A DNA stretch of 64,000 nt from Streptomyces albiflavescens (GCF_014645835.1 NZ_BMMM01000002.1:691233-755232), one strand, 5' to 3'; counted from the first letter of the stretch, positions 18,854 to 27,867 are shown. Notes: generated by a model not told the origin, from the letters alone. Numbers and translations are program-made.

Positions 18854-19612
18854 ATGTCCAGCGAGCGTACGATGCGGCGCATGTCTGAGGAGACCGGGAA
18901 CCGGCGCCGGCCAGAGCGCCGGGTGAGCAGCCAGATCCAGCGCGAGGTCATGCAGCTGATCCTCGACCGCAAGCTCCAGGCCGGTGCGCCGCTGCCCACC
19001 GAGACCGAGCTGATGACCGACCTCGGCGTGAGCCGGAACTCCGTCCGCGAGGCCCTCAAGGCCTTGCAGGCGCTGGACATAGTCGAGATCAGACACGGCT
19101 ACGGCACCTACGTCGGCCAGGCCTCCCTGACCCCGCTCGTCGACGGCCTCACCTTCCGCACGCTCGCCCAGCCGGACGACGAGACGGGTGCGCTGGCGGA
19201 GATACTGCAGGTCCGTGAGGTCCTGGAAGAGGGGCTGATCCGCCGGGTCGCGGCGACGCTCTCCGAGGAGGAACTCGACCGCCTCGAATCCGTCGTGTCC
19301 CAGATGGAGGCCGCGGGCCGCGCAGGCCGTCCCTTCCCCGAACTCGACCGCGAATTCCATGAGTTGCTGTACGCCTCCCTCGGCAACACCTTCGTGCCGC
19401 AGCTCCTCAGTGCCTTCTGGACGGTGTTCCGCCGCGTCGCCGGCGCCCGCGGCTGGACCGACGACCCGGCACCCGAGGTGACCGTCCGCCGCCACCGCGA
19501 CATCGTCACCGCACTGCGCGCCCGCGACGTCGAGGGCGCGCAACGGGCGATGGCGGACCACTTCCGGGGCATCGAGGCCCGTGCGGCACAGGAGTCACGC
19601 GGGGTGAGCTGA
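18854..19612 (+). CDS. FadR/GntR family transcriptional regulator
   Basis: 252 residues. The N-terminal winged helix-turn-helix covers residues about 20-85 (LPTETELMTDLGVSRNSVREALKALQALDIVEIRHGYGTYV). The C-terminal all-helical FCD ligand domain has the Asp/His metal-ligand pattern (ELDREFHELLY, RRHRDIVTAL). Divergent from the importer operon, it probably represses it and the sialidase gene until a sialic-acid-like ligand binds. ATG 18854 is chosen with GGAGGTG nine bases upstream. Confidence 0.92.
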   Translation: MSSERTMRRMSEETGNRRRPERRVSSQIQREVMQLILDRKLQAGAPLPTETELMTDLGVSRNSVREALKALQALDIVEIRHGYGTYVGQASLTPLVDGLTFRTLAQPDDETGALAEILQVREVLEEGLIRRVAATLSEEELDRLESVVSQMEAAGRAGRPFPELDREFHELLYASLGNTFVPQLLSAFWTVFRRVAGARGWTDDPAPEVTVRRHRDIVTALRARDVEGAQRAMADHFRGIEARAAQESRGVS

Positions 19613-19617
19613 ACGGG

Positions 19618-19778
19618 GAGCGCCCCGACAGGGGCGCGGGGAACTGCGCGACAAGCCCCCACTCACCCGCAGCCGAAGAACAACCCGGGCGCAGCCCCCA
19701 GGGACGATGGGGGTCCCCCCTGCTCGAGCGAAGCCGAGAGCTTGGGGGAGGGCAGGGGCGGAGGGGGCGAAAAAATCC
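19618..19778. repeat. Compound dispersed palindromic repeat, copy 3
   Basis: Core 19631-19678 matches copy 2, and the end (GGGGCGGAGGGGGCGAAA) matches 11783-11803. Between them a second palindromic unit is nested (GGGGGTCCCCCCTGCTCGAG ... GAGAGCTTGGGGGAG, about 19709-19749). The final GGAGGGGG sits 11 bases before the phosphatase ATG and can act as its ribosome-binding site. Confidence 0.75.
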
Positions 19779-20219
19779 ATGGCCGAGCAATGGGACCCGC
19801 ACGGTACCGGCGTGCTGCGTCTGCCCTCCGGGCGGCTGGTGCGGGGCCGCGCCCTGCGCAGGCCGCTCCCGGCAGACGCCCCGGCACCGACGTACGCCGT
19901 GTACCTCCTCGGCAAGCAACCCCCCGAAGCCCCGTGGGAAACCCACTGGCTGCGCTGGCCGGACTTCCGGCTGCCCACCGACCGGGACGAGGCCCGCAGG
20001 CTGCTCACCGAGGCCTGGAAACGAACTCCCACCCACCGCGTGGAGATCGCCTGCGGCGGCGGTCACGGCCGCACCGGCACGGCCCTGGCCTGCCTCGCCG
20101 TCCTCGACGGAGTACCGCCGGAGGAAGCGGTCGCCTTCGTACGCCGCCACTACGACCGCCACGCGGTGGAGACACCGTGGCAGCGAAGGTACGTACGCCG
20201 CTTCACGGCAGAGGGATGA
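19779..20219 (+). CDS. Protein-tyrosine phosphatase family protein
   Basis: 146 residues. The phosphatase P-loop is visible as CGGGHGRTGTA (CX5R, near residue 90), with the nucleophilic Cys and Arg intact. A possible general-acid Asp lies upstream in WPDFRLP. Probably a dual-specificity-type phosphatase of unknown substrate. Its Shine-Dalgarno is provided by the end of the dispersed repeat upstream. A small frame overlaps its stop by ATGA. Confidence 0.82.
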   Translation: MAEQWDPHGTGVLRLPSGRLVRGRALRRPLPADAPAPTYAVYLLGKQPPEAPWETHWLRWPDFRLPTDRDEARRLLTEAWKRTPTHRVEIACGGGHGRTGTALACLAVLDGVPPEEAVAFVRRHYDRHAVETPWQRRYVRRFTAEG

Positions 20220-20428
20220 CCGGCGCGGAACCGGAGCCCGCCGACGGAAAACGCGTCCCGCAACTGCCGACGGCGGCGTACGACCCCACCAGCACACGTC
20301 GCAGCCTCGACCTCTGGGCCGGCCTGTACGTCACTATCAGAAACCCCCTAGCCTCTCTGGCGGCGGCCAACTGGTCCTCAGCCAAGGCGGAAAGAGAGAT
20401 CCGGAATGCTGGTGGTCATCATGGCTGA
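20216..20428 (+). CDS. Small hypothetical protein coupled to phosphatase gene
   Basis: 70 residues, ATG overlapping the phosphatase TGA. The first 40 codons use GC-rich codons as expected for a real gene; the end is less typical and overlaps the convergent cupin gene by ten bases. No motif recognised. It could be a coupled small protein or chance. Confidence 0.4.
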   Translation: MTGAEPEPADGKRVPQLPTAAYDPTSTRRSLDLWAGLYVTIRNPLASLAAANWSSAKAEREIRNAGGHHG

Positions 20429-20829
20429 GCAACCCGTAGGTGTCGTCGTTCGGCCAGTTCCTCCGCGCTGACCACGGTCAGAATCGGGGCACCGGGCGGC
20501 GCGAACATGGTCACCACCAGCTGCGACTGCGCGTCCGAAAGGTTGTTGGCGCCCTGGTAGTGGATCACGTCGCCCCCAGGCTCGAACAGGGCGTCACCGG
20601 CCTTGAGCACCCGGGGCGGCTGCCCCTCCAGCTCGAAGAGGATCTCGCCCTGGGTCACGTAACCGAAGAGCGGCCCGGGGTGCCGGTGCGGCGGCGCCCC
20701 GAGGTCACCGGGCGGCAGGGTGACGCGGATGGTCCTGGCCTCGGCGCCGGCCGGGATCCGGGCCGCCGCCTCCGCCAGGGTCGTGATCACCTCGACGCCT
20801 GGGGGCAGGTGTGCGTGCTCAGCGCTCAT
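20419..20829 (-). CDS. Cupin domain protein
   Basis: 136 residues with one cupin barrel. Motif 1 is HRHPGPLFGYVTQGEILFE and motif 2 GDALFEPGGDVIHYQG. Metal-binding His and Glu positions are present, so it may bind a metal and act as a small dioxygenase, isomerase or sensor. The substrate is unknown. ATG 20829 is preferred because GGAGGAATAC lies directly upstream. Confidence 0.85.
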   Translation of the reverse strand: MSAEHAHLPPGVEVITTLAEAAARIPAGAEARTIRVTLPPGDLGAPPHRHPGPLFGYVTQGEILFELEGQPPRVLKAGDALFEPGGDVIHYQGANNLSDAQSQLVVTMFAPPGAPILTVVSAEELAERRHLRVAQP

Positions 20830-20901
20830 GTATTCCTCCAAACAGGGACTGTCCAGAGAGAAGACAGGACAGCCGCCTCGTTTGTGACAGCCCTACGCGC
20901 G

Positions 20902-21750
20902 TCACACGTCCCGTCGGTCCACCGCCACGACCGCGACCACCGCCGACACCGCCGCCCACGCCGCGAACGTGATCCAGGCGCCCGTGACCGTCGCCGGATG
21001 GCGCGGGACCAGAGTGAAGGGATCGTGGCCGAAGGCGATGTCGGTCAGGCGGGTCCAGGCGTTCACGGGCTGGGCGTGCTTCACGGCGGCCGTCCACCGA
21101 TAGCGGTCGGTGATGAAGGTGGGGATCAGGAGGAGTACGGCGGTGGTGGCGACCATCGTGGTGGCGCTGTGCCGGATCAGGGCGCCCAGGGCCATGCCCG
21201 CGAGGGCGCAGACCGGGGCGAGCAGCGCGGAGGCCACCACGACGCGGAGGGCGCCGGGGTGGGAGAGCGGGAGGCCCCGGTCACGGGTGTCGAGGATGGC
21301 CTGCGTCAAGGCGAAGGAGGCGCCCGCGACGAGCGCGCCGTAGACCGTCATGACCGCGGTCACCAGGGTCACCTTCGCCGCCATCAGCGCGCGGCGGTCC
21401 GGAACGGCCGTGAACGTCGTACGGATCAGGCCCGTCGAGTACTCGCCCACGACCGTGATCGCGCCGATGCTCGCCACCGCGAGGATCAGGATCATGGCGG
21501 AGCCGTCGGAGAAGGCGTCGCGGAGGGCCAGCCACTGCATGTTGGCCCGCATGCGCGGGTCGAACCTGGGGAAGTCGCTCGCGTCCACCCGTGCCGCGTT
21601 CGCGTTGAAGGCGATGACCGCCAGGGCGCCGGTGCCGAGCGCCCAGTACGTCGAGCGCAGGGAGCGGAGTTTGATCCACTCGGCGGCGAGGAGGTCCACG
21701 AACCGGGGAGCGGGCGGGGCGAGGGCCACCGTGGGCGTGGTCGGTGTCAT
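20902..21750 (-). CDS. ABC-2 type permease
   Basis: 282 residues with about six TM helices and no soluble domain, typical of ABC-2 exporter permeases. Its ATG overlaps the stop of the upstream ATPase gene (ATGA). Together they form a two-gene exporter, perhaps for an antibiotic, peptide or lipid. A divergent two-component system next door is the likely regulator. Confidence 0.88.
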   Translation of the reverse strand: MTPTTPTVALAPPAPRFVDLLAAEWIKLRSLRSTYWALGTGALAVIAFNANAARVDASDFPRFDPRMRANMQWLALRDAFSDGSAMILILAVASIGAITVVGEYSTGLIRTTFTAVPDRRALMAAKVTLVTAVMTVYGALVAGASFALTQAILDTRDRGLPLSHPGALRVVVASALLAPVCALAGMALGALIRHSATTMVATTAVLLLIPTFITDRYRWTAAVKHAQPVNAWTRLTDIAFGHDPFTLVPRHPATVTGAWITFAAWAAVSAVVAVVAVDRRDV

Positions 21751-22661
21751 CGGGAGTCTCCGGCGAGGAATTCGGCGCTGTCGGCGGTCAGTTCCATGAA
21801 GGCCGCTTCCAAGGAGGCGGCCTGCGGGGTCAGCTCTTCGAGCAGGATCCGGTGGTGGAAGGCGAGCTCACCGATGCGCGCCGCGCTCAGGGCCGTCACC
21901 TTCAGGGTCCGGTCGTCGTACGGCGCCACGGCGGCGCCCTCGGCGGACAGCACGGCCGTCAGCCGGTCGGCGTCCGGCGTACGGACCGTCACGGTGAGCC
22001 GGGTGCCGCGTGCCGCGAACTCAGTCACGCTCTCCGCCGCGATCAGCTCACCGCGCCCGATGACGATCAACTGGTCGGCGGTGTTCTCCATTTCGGACAT
22101 CAGATGGCTGGAGACGAAGACGGTGCGGCCCTCGGCGGCGAGTCGTCGGAACAACCCGCGTACCCACAACACACCCTCCGGATCGAGCCCGTTGAGCGGT
22201 TCGTCGAACATCAGCACCGGGGGATCGCCGAGCAAGGCCGTAGCGATACCGAGGCGTTGCCTCATGCCGAGCGAGAACCCGCCGACGCGACGCCGGGCCG
22301 CTGCGCCCGACAGCCCCACCTCCGCCAGCACCTCGTCGACCCGGCTGTACGGGATCCGGTTGCTGCGCGCCAGGGCCGACAGATGGGCCCGTGCGCTGCG
22401 TCCACCGTGCACGTCACCCGCGTCGAGCAGTGCGCCGACGTGGCGCAGTCCGCGGGGACGGTCCCGGAAGGGGCGTCCGTCGACGGTGGCGGTTCCGCCG
22501 GTCGGGGCGATCAGGCCGAGGAGCATGCGCAGCGTCGTCGTCTTGCCCGCGCCGTTCGGGCCGAGGAACCCGGTGACGTGCCCCGGGCGTACCTGGAACG
22601 TCAGTTGCCGTACGGCTGTGGTGTCGCCGTAGCGTTTGGTCAGTTCGTTGACTTCGATCAC
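21747..22661 (-). CDS. ABC transporter ATP-binding protein
   Basis: About 304 residues. Walker A GPNGAGKTTTLRML, signature FSLGMRQRLGIA and Walker B PVLMFDEPLNGLDPEG, followed by a C-terminal extension typical of ABC-2 exporters of the drug/bacitracin-resistance group. GTG 22661 gives the conserved start VIEVNELTKRYG; GTG 22670 is an alternative. It is transcribed with the permease and divergently from the histidine kinase gene. Confidence 0.92.
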   Translation of the reverse strand: MIEVNELTKRYGDTTAVRQLTFQVRPGHVTGFLGPNGAGKTTTLRMLLGLIAPTGGTATVDGRPFRDRPRGLRHVGALLDAGDVHGGRSARAHLSALARSNRIPYSRVDEVLAEVGLSGAAARRRVGGFSLGMRQRLGIATALLGDPPVLMFDEPLNGLDPEGVLWVRGLFRRLAAEGRTVFVSSHLMSEMENTADQLIVIGRGELIAAESVTEFAARGTRLTVTVRTPDADRLTAVLSAEGAAVAPYDDRTLKVTALSAARIGELAFHHRILLEELTPQAASLEAAFMELTADSAEFLAGDSR

Positions 22662-22794
22662 GCGGAACACCGTCTCGCCGGGGACGGGCCCGGGACATCG
22701 GTCCGGTGCCGACACTCACCACGGGCGGATGTCGACCAGGGTTGTACGTCCGCGGGCCGATGCCGTGCAGGGGGCGCGAGCCTACGATCGCCGC

Positions 22795-24006
22795 ATGCAT
22801 GTCACACCGCCGCTGCCTCTGCTCAAGCGTGTGCCGCCGGGTACGTGGGTGGCGCTGGCCTGGTGCGCGAGCGCCGTGTTCACGTTCCTCGCGCGCATCC
22901 GGCTCCCCGGCGAGGAGACACCGGACGAGCTGGCCGCGGCTCAGTTCTACCGCTGGGACGGACTGGTGATCCTCGCGCTCGCCACCGCGCTGGCGCTGGC
23001 GGGCGGCCGGTTGCTGTCGCGACGGCCGCTGACGGCCCTCGCGATGCTGCTCGCGGCCGCCGGTTTCGCCACCATGAACCTGGGGGTGGGGGCGATCCAG
23101 CTGACCCAGTTCCTCGCGGTCGACGTCGCCCTCTACTTCATCGCGGCCGCCCGCCCGCGTCGTACGGGAGTCACCGCGGTCTCCATGGCGCTCGGCATGC
23201 TAGTGGCCTGGCTGACCGTACGGCTGTTGTCCGGCTGGGGCATCGGTGCGTCGGCCGAACTCGCCGTGGCCATGACGGCCGTCGTGGCCTGGCTGCTCGG
23301 CGACGCCTCCCACCGCACCCGCGAGTACGCCGAGAGGCTGCGCCTCCAGGCCGCTACGCAGGCCGTCACCGACGAACGACTGCGCATCGCCCGCGAGATG
23401 CACGACATGGTCGCCCACAGCATCGGCATCATCGCCCTCCAGGCGGGGGCGGCGGCGCGCGTCGTGCACACCCAGCCGGACGCCGCGCGTGAGGCGATGA
23501 CGGCGGTGGAGACGGCGGGCCGGGAGACCCTCGCCGGGCTGCGGCGCATGCTGGTGGCGCTGCGGCAGGCGGACCAGGGCAGGGCTCCCGATCCCTCGCG
23601 GTTGAGCCCTGCCGAAGGGCTGGCCGACCTCGACCGGCTGGCCGCCGCGACGACGGCCGCGGGCGTCAGTGTGCAGGTCACCCGGCAGGGCGAGCGGCGC
23701 CAACTCCCCTCGGACATAGACCTGTCGGCGTTCCGCATCATCCAGGAGTCCATCACCAACGTCGTACGCCACGCGGGCACGACCGCCTGCCGGGTGACCA
23801 TCGACTACCGGGACGAGGAAGTCGCCGTGGACGTCACCGACGACGGCAGGGGCCGGGGCAGCACCATCGACACGGGCTTCGGCCTCGTCGGCATGCGCGA
23901 GCGCGTGGCCCTGCTGCACGGCGAGTTCACGGCCGGACCGCGCCCCGAGGGCGGCTTCCGCGTGACGGCCCGCCTCCCCGTCCCGGTCCAGGTGGGAGCG
24001 CGATGA
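22795..24006 (+). CDS. Sensor histidine kinase (HisKA_3 type)
   Basis: 403 residues. Hydrophobic helices span about residues 20-170. His203 is in the dimerisation box (REMHDMVAHSIG), followed by an HATPase domain (QESITNVVRHAG, DDGRGRGS, GFGLVGMRER). CCTACGATC lies directly before ATG 22795 and looks like a -10 element, so the transcript may be leaderless. It probably controls the divergent ABC exporter through the coupled regulator. Confidence 0.93.
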   Translation: MHVTPPLPLLKRVPPGTWVALAWCASAVFTFLARIRLPGEETPDELAAAQFYRWDGLVILALATALALAGGRLLSRRPLTALAMLLAAAGFATMNLGVGAIQLTQFLAVDVALYFIAAARPRRTGVTAVSMALGMLVAWLTVRLLSGWGIGASAELAVAMTAVVAWLLGDASHRTREYAERLRLQAATQAVTDERLRIAREMHDMVAHSIGIIALQAGAAARVVHTQPDAAREAMTAVETAGRETLAGLRRMLVALRQADQGRAPDPSRLSPAEGLADLDRLAAATTAAGVSVQVTRQGERRQLPSDIDLSAFRIIQESITNVVRHAGTTACRVTIDYRDEEVAVDVTDDGRGRGSTIDTGFGLVGMRERVALLHGEFTAGPRPEGGFRVTARLPVPVQVGAR

Positions 24007-24659
24007 CGATCAGGGTCGTACTGGCCGACGACCAGCAACTCATCCGTACGGCCTTGCGGATGGTCATCGCCGACATCGAGGACGTCGAGGTGGTGGGGGA
24101 GGCGGCGAACGGTGAGGAGGCGGTGGCGCTGGCCGGTCAACTCGCCCCGGACGTCGTCGTGATGGACATCCGCATGCCCGGGATGGACGGTATCGAGGCA
24201 ACCCGCCGGATCACGGACGGTGGCGGCGAGTCGAGGATCGTCGTCCTCACCACCTTCGACGACGACGATTATGTGTACGGGGCGCTGCGCGCGGGCGCGT
24301 CCGGCTTCCTGGTCAAGGACATGGCGCTGGACGACATCCTCGGGGCGGTACGCGTCGTGGCGGCCGGCGACGCCCTGATCGCCCCCAGCGTCACCCGCCG
24401 CCTGATCCAGGACTTCACCTCGCGCCCCGAACGGCCCACCGGACGCCGTAAGTTGACGGTGATCACCGACCGTGAACGCGAGGTCCTGACCCTGGTCGGC
24501 ACAGGCCTGTCCAACACCGAGATAGCGGAACAGCTCTTCATCAGCGTGGCCACGGCGAAGACGTACATCACCCGCCTGCTGTCGAAGCTGGACGCGCGGG
24601 ACCGGGTGCAGCTGGTGATCATCGCCTATGAGGCGGGGTTGGTCTCTGCGAACCGGTGA
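24003..24659 (+). CDS. LuxR/NarL family response regulator
   Basis: 218 residues. Receiver domain with Asp55 (VVMDIRMPGMDG) and Lys in GFLVKD. C-terminal LuxR helix-turn-helix (ITDREREVLTLVGTGLSNTEIAEQLF). Start overlaps the kinase stop (ATGA). Likely output regulator for the adjacent exporter. Confidence 0.95.
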   Translation: MTIRVVLADDQQLIRTALRMVIADIEDVEVVGEAANGEEAVALAGQLAPDVVVMDIRMPGMDGIEATRRITDGGGESRIVVLTTFDDDDYVYGALRAGASGFLVKDMALDDILGAVRVVAAGDALIAPSVTRRLIQDFTSRPERPTGRRKLTVITDREREVLTLVGTGLSNTEIAEQLFISVATAKTYITRLLSKLDARDRVQLVIIAYEAGLVSANR

Positions 24660-24721
24660 GGGTTGGTCGGTGGGGTGGCTGTGGGGGCGCTCCCACGGCC
24701 ACTGGAGAACCGTCGGCACGG

Positions 24722-24997
24722 TCACCTCGTGACGGCGCCGACGAACTCCGTCCAGGCGAGGGCACTGACCAGCAGGACGGGGCCGTCCGGGACCTTGCTG
24801 TCACGGACGGGCACGACGCCGGGGACTCCGTCGGCTACTTCGACGCACTCGCCGCCTTCGCCGTTGCTGTACGTGCTCTTGCGCCATTGGGCGGCGCCGA
24901 TGAAGTCGTACGCGACCTCGATGCAGGCCTCCCCGCCGTCACCGCCGCTGTAGCTGCTCTTGCGCCAGCGGGCGTTGCTCAGGTCGTACTCGCGCAT
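24722..24997 (-). CDS. DUF397 protein (two DUF397 units)
   Basis: 91 residues. Two copies of the DUF397 signature are visible: ARWRKSSYSGGDGGEACIEVA and AQWRKSTYSNGEGGECVEVA, then VPVRDSKVPDGPVLLVSALAW. Such proteins are the usual small partner of XRE-DUF5753 regulators in Streptomyces, resembling toxin-antitoxin-like or developmental pairs. Its start overlaps the end of the regulator gene by 19 bases. Confidence 0.88.
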   Translation of the reverse strand: MREYDLSNARWRKSSYSGGDGGEACIEVAYDFIGAAQWRKSTYSNGEGGECVEVADGVPGVVPVRDSKVPDGPVLLVSALAWTEFVGAVTR

Positions 24998-25812
24998 CGT
25001 CTGAAGTCCTCGGCCGCCGACTCGATCAGGGCGAGGGACGCCTTCGGCGACAGCGCGGCGCCCCTGAGCAGATCGTATGCGCGCTGCGCCCGCTTCACCA
25101 CCGCCGGATCGTCCAGCAAGTCGCCCGAAAACGACGTCTCTGTATAGAGGGTCGGCGGTGCGTCGTCGAACTCCATGAGCTGCAGCATCGCCGCCATTGC
25201 AGCGCACGCCCCCTCCGACCGAGGAACCACTGCCACCAGCACTTTCCGCTCGCGCGCCAGCGTGGCGATGTGATCCAGCTGCTCAGCCATGGCTGCCTGG
25301 CCAGCCACCGGCACACCCAACACGTTTTCGTGCAGGATCGCCCAATACTCGGGCCTTGTAGCGTCCTTGAGGATGTGGGCTCGCTCCAACCGCGCGGACA
25401 CCTTTTCCTCAACGTACTCGGCGGTGACGAACGGGTTGGCTGCGATCGTGACCGCCCGTGCGTATGAGGCCGTCTGTAGCAGCCCCGGAATCACCGACGG
25501 CGCGAACTGACAGATCTTCGTCGCCGTCCCCTCCAGCTCCACAACCTCCGCGAAATAATCCGCGTACCGCTTGTCGTCGATCAGCTTTCGCCAGGCGCGC
25601 TCGAAAAAGCCCCCGCTTTGTAGGAGTTCGTCGATCCTCTGTGCCACATCCAACTGCGGTTTCCGAATAGCCTGTTCGAACTGGCCGATGTAGCCCCCGG
25701 AGACGAATACGCGTGCGCCCAACTCCACCTGAGTGAAACCGGCCTCCTCCCGGCGCCGTTTCAGCTCCGCACCGAAGAACTCCCACGCCGCCTGCCGCGA
25801 ACCGTTGGCCAC
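24979..25812 (-). CDS. XRE family regulator with DUF5753 domain
   Basis: 277 residues. The N-terminal helix-turn-helix covers residues about 14-68 (LKRRREEAGFTQVELGARVFVSGGYIGQFEQAIRKP). The C-terminal DUF5753 ligand/partner domain covers about 95-270. Partner of the DUF397 gene. Two small genes divergent from it (25929, 26153) belong to the kind of neighbourhood such regulators have. Confidence 0.92.
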   Translation of the reverse strand: MANGSRQAAWEFFGAELKRRREEAGFTQVELGARVFVSGGYIGQFEQAIRKPQLDVAQRIDELLQSGGFFERAWRKLIDDKRYADYFAEVVELEGTATKICQFAPSVIPGLLQTASYARAVTIAANPFVTAEYVEEKVSARLERAHILKDATRPEYWAILHENVLGVPVAGQAAMAEQLDHIATLARERKVLVAVVPRSEGACAAMAAMLQLMEFDDAPPTLYTETSFSGDLLDDPAVVKRAQRAYDLLRGAALSPKASLALIESAAEDFRRCASTT

Positions 25813-25928
25813 AGGCCAACCTCCTTACGCTGCGCCCCACTTGTAGAGGACACACTCCTGTCGAGTGTAGGTGCAGAGCGTCACCCTGGAGATGCGAAGC
25901 GTGAAACTCAAAGGGACAGGGGAGCACG

Positions 25929-26156
25929 GTGAGGGAACAACACGCACCACTCGGGGGACGACACTCGGCGCAGTGCGCCGAAGAGGCGGAGGAAACAGTG
26001 AAGGAATTGCGGGCGGCGCTCGCCGACGCCGGAATTTCGTTGCCGTCACTGCGGATCGACCCGGCGAATTTCGCGCGCGAGGCACCTTGTCCGCTGGTCG
26101 AATTGGGTGGCTGTTCCGTCGAGGTCGCCGCCCGGCTTGCGGCGGCCCTGCGGTGA
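25929..26156 (+). CDS. Small hypothetical protein beside XRE regulator
   Basis: 75 residues; the core VKELRAALADAGISLPSLRID resembles small actinobacterial proteins found near XRE/DUF397 loci. GTG 25929 has GGGGAG upstream. Its stop overlaps the next start (GTGA). Function unknown. Confidence 0.7.
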   Translation: MREQHAPLGGRHSAQCAEEAEETVKELRAALADAGISLPSLRIDPANFAREAPCPLVELGGCSVEVAARLAAALR

Positions 26157-26371
26157 AGCCGCCACCGGTCGGTTCCTACGCCGTGGACACGCGCTCAGGG
26201 AAGGTGGGGATGGTCATGGGGTACGAGGGACCGTACGTACAGCTGAGACCGCTCGGCGGTGGCAAGGAGTGGGACTGCGAACCGGACGCCGTCCGGCGAG
26301 CCACCGCGGCGGAGAGACTGAGCGCGGCGACGGCGTACGCGAATGCACGCAGTCGGGGGGAGGTCCCTTGA
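26153..26371 (+). CDS. Small hypothetical protein
   Basis: 72 residues with a compact beta-rich look (VGSYAVDTRSGKVGMVMGYEGPYVQLRPL). GTG overlaps the stop of the preceding gene, so the two are coupled. The stop codon is inside the first unit of a 10-bp tandem repeat. Function unknown. Confidence 0.65.
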   Translation: MKPPPVGSYAVDTRSGKVGMVMGYEGPYVQLRPLGGGKEWDCEPDAVRRATAAERLSAATAYANARSRGEVP

Positions 26372-26436
26372 AGGAGCTTGAATGGGCTTGAAGGGGCCTG
26401 AATGGGCTTGGAGGGGCTTGAAGGGGCCTGAAGGGG
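26367..26436. repeat. Seven 10-bp tandem repeats
   Basis: Seven units, consensus CTTGAAGGGG (variants CTTGAATGGG, CCTGAAGGGG), beginning across the stop codon of the gene above. Every unit contains TGA. The period is close to one DNA turn. Not a CRISPR: no spacers. Confidence 0.9.
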
Positions 26437-26483
26437 AAGTGCCCTGATCCCGCTGAGAACGGCGTGACATAGGGTGCGGCGCC

Positions 26484-27098
26484 ATGGCGATATGGAACCG
26501 TCGCAAGCCGAAGGCTGCGAGAAAGTACCCCGTTCCCCTCACCACGCACCAGCTGTGGATGGTGTCGCTCAGCGCGCCGGTGAACCGGGACCAGGACGCC
26601 TCCCGGACGACCCTGTACCCGTTCACCCGCATCGACGAGGACAAGGCCCGGCGGTGGCTGGCCGACCAGTGGGAGATCACCTCGCGTGACGCGCTGGTCG
26701 GCAGGCTCGACGGTCTCGCCCGGAGCGGCTACCGAGCGGGGGCGCGGCGGCGGCTCGGCGTGGAACCACTGGCGTGGGACGCCGGGCTGTATGTAGACAT
26801 CTCCCGCAGGGGCTTCGCCGCCGGGATGCTCAGCGAGGCCGAGACATGGACCGCGCTCAAGAACATCGTGCCGGCGGTGGTGCGCTCGTACGCCTCCTGG
26901 AGCGAGTACGCCGAGCACTATCTGCTGGGCCGGATGGTCTGGCGGGACAACCTGCGGGGCACGCCGGACGCGGACTTCCCCGCCCCGCAGGCCGTGTCCG
27001 ACGCGCATCTGAAGTCCCTCCTGGACCCGGCGAACAAGGCCAGCCCCTGGAACATGGCTCCCTGGGAAGCGATCAGCAGACCCGACCACGTGCGCTGA
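26484..27098 (+). CDS. DUF1266 family protein
   Basis: 204 residues. It resembles the DUF1266 family (WLADQWEITSRDALVGRLDGL, LAWDAGLYVDISRRGFAAGML). No TM helix or catalytic motif seen. The DUF1266 role is unknown. It lies just upstream of recO. Confidence 0.78.
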   Translation: MAIWNRRKPKAARKYPVPLTTHQLWMVSLSAPVNRDQDASRTTLYPFTRIDEDKARRWLADQWEITSRDALVGRLDGLARSGYRAGARRRLGVEPLAWDAGLYVDISRRGFAAGMLSEAETWTALKNIVPAVVRSYASWSEYAEHYLLGRMVWRDNLRGTPDADFPAPQAVSDAHLKSLLDPANKASPWNMAPWEAISRPDHVR

Positions 27099-27120
27099 AT
27101 CCGTACGGGAGAATGGGCCC

Positions 27121-27867
27121 ATGAGTCTGTTCCGCGACGACGGCATCGTGCTGCGCACCCAGAAGCTGGGTGAGGCGGACCGGATCATCACCTTGCTCAC
27201 GCGCGGTCACGGGCGCGTACGCGCCGTGGCCCGCGGTGTGCGGCGGACCAAGTCCAAGTTCGGTGCGCGGCTCGAACCCTTCTCACATGTCGACGTGCAG
27301 TTCTTCGCGCGGGGGAGTGAGCTGATCGGGCGCGGGCTGCCGCTGTGCACGCAGAGCGAGACGATCGCTCCGTACGGGGGTGGGATCGTGACCGACTACG
27401 CGCGGTACACCGCCGGGACCGCCATGCTGGAGACGGCGGAGCGGTTCACCGACCACGAGGGGGAGCCCGCCGTGCAGCAGTATCTGCTGCTGGTCGGCGG
27501 GCTCCGCACCCTCGCCCGCGGCGAGCACGAACCGCACCTCGTCCTCGACGCCTTCCTGCTCCGCTCCCTCGCCGTGAACGGCTATGCGCCCAGCTTCAGC
27601 GCCTGCGCGAAGTGCGGGATGCCGGGACCGAATCGGTTCTTCTCGGTCGCGGCGGGAGGTTCCGTCTGCGTCGACTGCCGAGTGCCCGGCAGCGTCGTAC
27701 CCTCGGCGCAGGCCCTCGAACTGCTCGGCGCGCTGCTCACGGGAGACTGGGAGACCGCGGACGCGTGCGAGCCGCGGTATGTCAGAGAGGGCAGCGGGCT
27801 GGTGTCGGCCTATCTGCACTGGCACCTGGAGCGCGGGCTGCGCTCCCTTCGTTACGTAGAGAAGTAA
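27121..27867 (+). CDS. recO: DNA repair protein RecO
   Basis: 248 residues. N-terminal OB fold (LFRDDGIVLRTQKLGEADRIITLLT) and a C-terminal helical domain with a zinc site (CAKCGMPG and CVDC). RecO helps load RecA on SSB-coated single-stranded DNA in the RecFOR pathway. A 35-bp segment containing its stop is duplicated in tandem just downstream. Confidence 0.95.
   Translation: MSLFRDDGIVLRTQKLGEADRIITLLTRGHGRVRAVARGVRRTKSKFGARLEPFSHVDVQFFARGSELIGRGLPLCTQSETIAPYGGGIVTDYARYTAGTAMLETAERFTDHEGEPAVQQYLLLVGGLRTLARGEHEPHLVLDAFLLRSLAVNGYAPSFSACAKCGMPGPNRFFSVAAGGSVCVDCRVPGSVVPSAQALELLGALLTGDWETADACEPRYVREGSGLVSAYLHWHLERGLRSLRYVEK

Noticed and set aside
26367..26436. Regular short repeats as a CRISPR array
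   Set aside because: Units are contiguous 10-mers without spacers and no cas genes are near.
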